DNA from: Toxotes chatareus
Taxonomy: Eukaryota; Chordata; Actinopteri; Toxotidae
Reading direction: 5' to 3'
Length of the DNA: 64,000 nt
NCBI GenBank assembly: GCA_016801885.1
Contig: CM028891.1
Coordinates: 13,995,517-14,059,516, forward strand
The stretch's first letter is position 1, and every line of letters starts with the position of its first letter. Positions 61,022 through 64,000 of this stretch are shown here, in pieces. The notes beneath the pieces were generated by a model, which made no database searches, was not told where the DNA came from, and saw only the letters and a program-made list of their open reading frames with translations. The position numbers and the translations under genes were made by a program.

Positions 61022-61860
61022 ATCTGGCAGTTATGAGCTACACTTAATGAGGTTCAGGAAAATTTTACTAGCTACAGTGTACAGAGCATTTAAAGATGTG
61101 CCAGGTTTCCTGCCCTAGCTTAACACTTTTTAGCTAAAAATGTGCCTGTGTTAGGAGAAACTGATTTACTGTCACTGTCGGAAAATTGACTTAAATGTCA
61201 CATAGTGTCTCTTTCTGTCTCATACGGTGAGACAGTAGTTATAAAAAACTATTTTAATTAACCTATCACGGAAAGGGTTTATTTGAACGTTACTTCCTAG
61301 ACAAACTAAAAGACAAACCGTTTTATCTTCAGCTTCATATTTGAGATGTTAACTTGACGCTAAGTTAACGGTGTAAACTAGTTTGCCCTTTTGAAAGAAC
61401 AATTAATTGCAAGTAGGTTAATAGCATTAAGATTTAATGTGACTTCAATGCTGTCTAACAAACCAAGCTGGCTGTGTTAGTCGCTCCTATGTAAACTATG
61501 TAACATTACTCTGGGTATACATTCCCTTTTGAGCTAACGCTAAGTTAATTAGCCTAATTAATTTTGATTACGCTAATAGCTACTTCTAAAGTGAGCTAAC
61601 TAATGTAGCTATACGCGATACGTGACAGGGTAAGGTTGACCTTGATTACGTTTACCTAGTTATCTGGCAATCTGGAAAACCGAAATGCGAGAGGACTCGA
61701 AAGTTTTTGATCGCCTCATCCGAAACTATAATCCCCGCGGTACAACAGTCTCGTTATGTGTCGGAGAAAAAAACATCAAAGAGCAAGCTAGCATGCTAGC
61801 ATCGCGACCGTTGTTTTAGTGCGGATATGTGGCTTCTCGATCCATCTCCACGAACGCTGA
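61022..61860 (-). promoter_or_regulatory. chpf2: chpf2 5' UTR, probable noncoding first exon and promoter
   Basis: On the minus strand a probable acceptor (CATTAAGTGTAG followed by CTCATAACTGCC) lies about 15-20 bases before the ATG at 61021. A donor ACTAG/GTAAAC is at 61655. Together they suggest a noncoding first exon ending at 61656 and an intron of about 0.6 kb. CpG content rises at 61690-61900. The start site is inferred, probably 61740-61860. The intron is rich in GCTAAC-like words. Confidence 0.4.
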
Positions 61861-62979
61861 CTTGAAGGCGCCGATCGTCGCCGATCCAGGTAAAAAGCCA
61901 TCAAGCGCAGCCACACGTATGTCGTCCATTTTCTCCAGTTTCTTTTACTTCCTCAAAAAAATTGAGTGCCACATGCACAGAGTAGCAATAGCGTCGCTCT
62001 CACGTCGTTCTCGCCCTCACCATCAACGCCTGAGCCTGTGCTGCTGCAGCATCCTCTGACTGACTCAGTGGACCTGTGCCTGTGCGGTAATAACCGCTTA
62101 AAAACACAATACTAAAGCCCATAATCACAAAATATCATGTTCATATGAATGTAAATGATGATGATGATGATTTATGTGTGGGCCCGTGTCAACATATATG
62201 AAGATCATGGCTGGATTAAGTTTCTAGGGCTCCCTGGGGCAATGATTGCTGAACCCCTACTGACCCTGCACTATGCACAGTAGATTAATTATTTTCACAG
62301 CCACCCAGAAAAGCAGGGCAGGAAACAATCTTGGTGACTGATTCATAATTTTTTTTAGTGGTCTGACCAGTTTTCAAACCTAACATCTTTGGGTTTTTCA
62401 CTGTTGGTCAGATTAAAAAAAAAATATTATTATTTGAGTGAGTTAACTGTATCTTCAGGGAATCACAATGAGCCTGTTACACTATTCTCTGGCATTTTAT
62501 GTATTGTGCAATCACGATCCTCTACTTTTGCGAGTTTTTTGTATGTTGAACATCTGTAACTTTTAATCAGTCAGTGCCTAGTTTGTTTTAACCACATCAT
62601 TTCATGTGCAATACTATGTGACTGAAACTTATTCAATTTACATTTTATTGACATCAGCCTCTTCTGCATACCTGGTGTTCAACTATTTGTTTTTATATTT
62701 TTGACTCTGCCACTTTACATATGTTCGTTTATATTATTTATTCATTTGCAATACTAACTTATTTATTTTATTAAATTTTTGTTATGTCATTTAATTTATG
62801 AACATTGGCTCCTTCGCCCATCCTTCACTGCCTCTCATTTCTTTTGTCAGGCTTATTAACTCACTATATTATTAAGTCCCTGCCAATCATTACATTATTT
62901 TACCCATTTATGAATTAAATCTTGTACTACTGTGGGAGTAAATGGACATTTTACTGCAGTACAACGAGAAGGGGACGGT
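61861..62979. other. Region between divergent chpf2 and abcf2 starts
   Basis: No recognised gene. The left part (61861-62080) is CpG-rich and carries a plus-strand donor-like CCAG/GTAAAA at 61886-61895. The rest is AT-rich with a short GAT run (about 62155-62172). Confidence 0.55.
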
Positions 62980-63110
62980 CCATGTATTAACACCGCCCTT
63001 CTTGGCCTTATATGGTTCGTCTGGCGGTTTGGCGAGCGGCGACATCCACCCGGCGAAAAGTAGACACGAGACATCGGTGTGGTCCGGAGAACACTAACTC
63101 TTTATCCAGG
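62980..63110 (+). promoter_or_regulatory. abcf2: abcf2 promoter and noncoding first exon
   Basis: A perfect CArG box, CCTTATATGG, lies at 63006-63015 at the start of a GC-rich segment (GGCGGTTTGGCGAGCGGCGAC). A clear donor, ATCCAG/GTAAGA, is at 63110/63111. The first exon probably begins around 63020-63045 and is noncoding. It splices to the acceptor at 63928 just before the ATG. Confidence 0.6.
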
Positions 63111-63928
63111 TAAGATAGATATTAATGGCGCCTGACAAGTACGACTCAAATGGATATCATACACAGGTTGCCGCGGAAAGAAACGTGGACTTGAAAAACA
63201 TTAACTACCCACCGAATTAGCCGCCTTCAGAGCTTGTCGTAGCTAGTTGGGCCTTGCGTCAGGTTAGCTTTAGCGGCTCAGGCCTGTTAATTGTAGTGAG
63301 CTAGCGTTGTTAGCTTAGCTAGAAGGCTAACGCAGTCAGCGGGCAGTTTGTGAAAACTGATGTGATTTGTCTACTGTGTGTGACGGTTTAGCTCAATCCA
63401 GGAACCTTACTGTCTGAGTATTATTTTCGACTAATCAGTCTAAAGTGACAGAATTTACCATTGATGTTAGCGGCATCAGCTACCGTTAGCTGCTAACAGC
63501 TGGGCTACCAGGCTTTATAACGTGAAGAACACAGCGTGCGAGCAGGTGGGACTGAAAGGAAATAAAATGCGGTTTTAGTGGTATGCGGTAACCACCATCA
63601 CAGCTCTTGAGGCTGTACCGTGAGCTGCATTAGGCCTTTTCTGATTTCCTTAAAATTAAATTAAAGATCAGCTGTAAATTGAAGTTACACCGGCATATTT
63701 TTGACGCTGCTTAACCGGCAAGTGGTCATCTCCTTAGGCCACTCTCTGTAATCTATTAGTCATTTTTATGATGACTCAGTCTCAAAACTGCGAAATAATT
63801 GAGCAACTGAGAATCTGGGTACCGTTATGGTTTGTTTTTTTTTTCCTTACACAATATTCTATTATTAGAGTGACAGTGTTGATTTATGTGTCCTTTTCCC
63901 CCCTCTTTTATTTCTAATTATTGATCAG
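63111..63928 (+). other. abcf2: abcf2 intron 1
   Basis: It has a consensus donor (GTAAGATAG) and an acceptor (TTATTGATCAG). It contains a cluster of GTTAGC/GCTAAC/GCTAGC words at 63240-63330 and 63465-63505. No other feature was seen. Confidence 0.7.
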
Positions 63929-63940
63929 CCTTGCAAAACC

Positions 63941-64000
63941 ATGCCATCCGACTTAGCCAAGAAGAAGGCAGCAAAGAAGAAGGAGGCTGCCAAAGCCCGC
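63941..64000 (+). CDS. abcf2: abcf2, ABC-F family ATPase (N-terminus only, cut by window end)
   Basis: The twenty codons present read MPSDLAKKKAAKKKEAAKAR. This is the lysine-rich start of vertebrate ABCF2, a soluble twin-ATPase of the ABC-F family (no membrane domain) linked to ribosome function and stress response. The acceptor at 63927-63928 leaves a 12-base leader before the ATG. The two nucleotide-binding domains lie outside the window. The identity rests on a near-exact match over a short stretch plus the conserved head-to-head arrangement with chpf2. Confidence 0.9.
   Translation, partial: MPSDLAKKKAAKKKEAAKAR

Noticed and set aside
61829..62059. Plus-strand 76-codon frame between chpf2 and abcf2
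   Set aside because: No family match. The donor-like site inside it may mark a noncoding transcript but not a protein.
1..64000. CRISPR arrays, bacterial operons, rRNA or tRNA genes
   Set aside because: No spaced direct repeats, no ribosomal RNA sequence and no tRNA-like cloverleaf with a GTTCGAATC-type arm was found. The window is vertebrate nuclear DNA.

Overview
The window is vertebrate nuclear DNA, most likely from a spiny-rayed (percomorph) teleost. The genes have many short exons with GT/AG introns, long AT-rich introns, CA/GT/TA microsatellites, Tc1-like DNA transposon relics and several short interspersed repeats of kinds common in percomorph genomes. No bacterial-type operon, CRISPR array, rRNA or tRNA gene was seen. 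Gene identities come from remembered family sequences read against the exons here; no database search was run.

Layout, left to right. (1) 1-5900: 5' end of asap1 (ArfGAP with SH3, ankyrin repeat and PH domains 1) on the minus strand. Its first coding exon here is 5136-5261, and the gene runs off the left edge through an intron. (2) 5900-9340: intergenic, with an internally deleted Tc1-like element, two short repeats and a possible unannotated promoter plus splice donor near 6600-6906. (3) 9340-20640: complete nfx1 (NF-X1 zinc-finger / R3H protein), plus strand, 23 coding exons, 1097 codons plus stop. (4) 20640-22340: intergenic. (5) 22340-55530: smarcd3 (BAF60C, SWI/SNF subunit), plus strand. 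The main start is at 32450 and there are 13 coding exons (486 residues). A second CpG-rich start region at 22340-22632 would supply an alternative N-terminus. A 3' UTR of about 2.75 kb follows. (6) 56865-61860: complete chpf2 (chondroitin polymerizing factor 2), minus strand, convergent with smarcd3, four coding exons (764 residues). (7) 62980-64000: 5' end of abcf2 (ABC-F ATPase), plus strand, divergent from chpf2. Only its noncoding first exon and first 20 codons are present.

The genes are independent housekeeping or regulatory genes, not a pathway. The block smarcd3 / chpf2 / abcf2 has the same order and relative orientation as on human chromosome 7q36. The asap1 and nfx1 neighbours belong elsewhere in human (8q24 and 9p13), so a rearrangement boundary lies between nfx1 and smarcd3.

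No previously undescribed biological system was found. The points most worth a second look are the alternative smarcd3 first exon, the glutamine tract and SMARCD1-like linker of Smarcd3, the four Pumilio-type sites in the smarcd3 3' UTR, the palindromic nfx1 promoter, the CArG box at the abcf2 start, the possible orphan first exon at 6600-6906, and clusters of GCTAAC/GTTAGC words next to three transcription starts.
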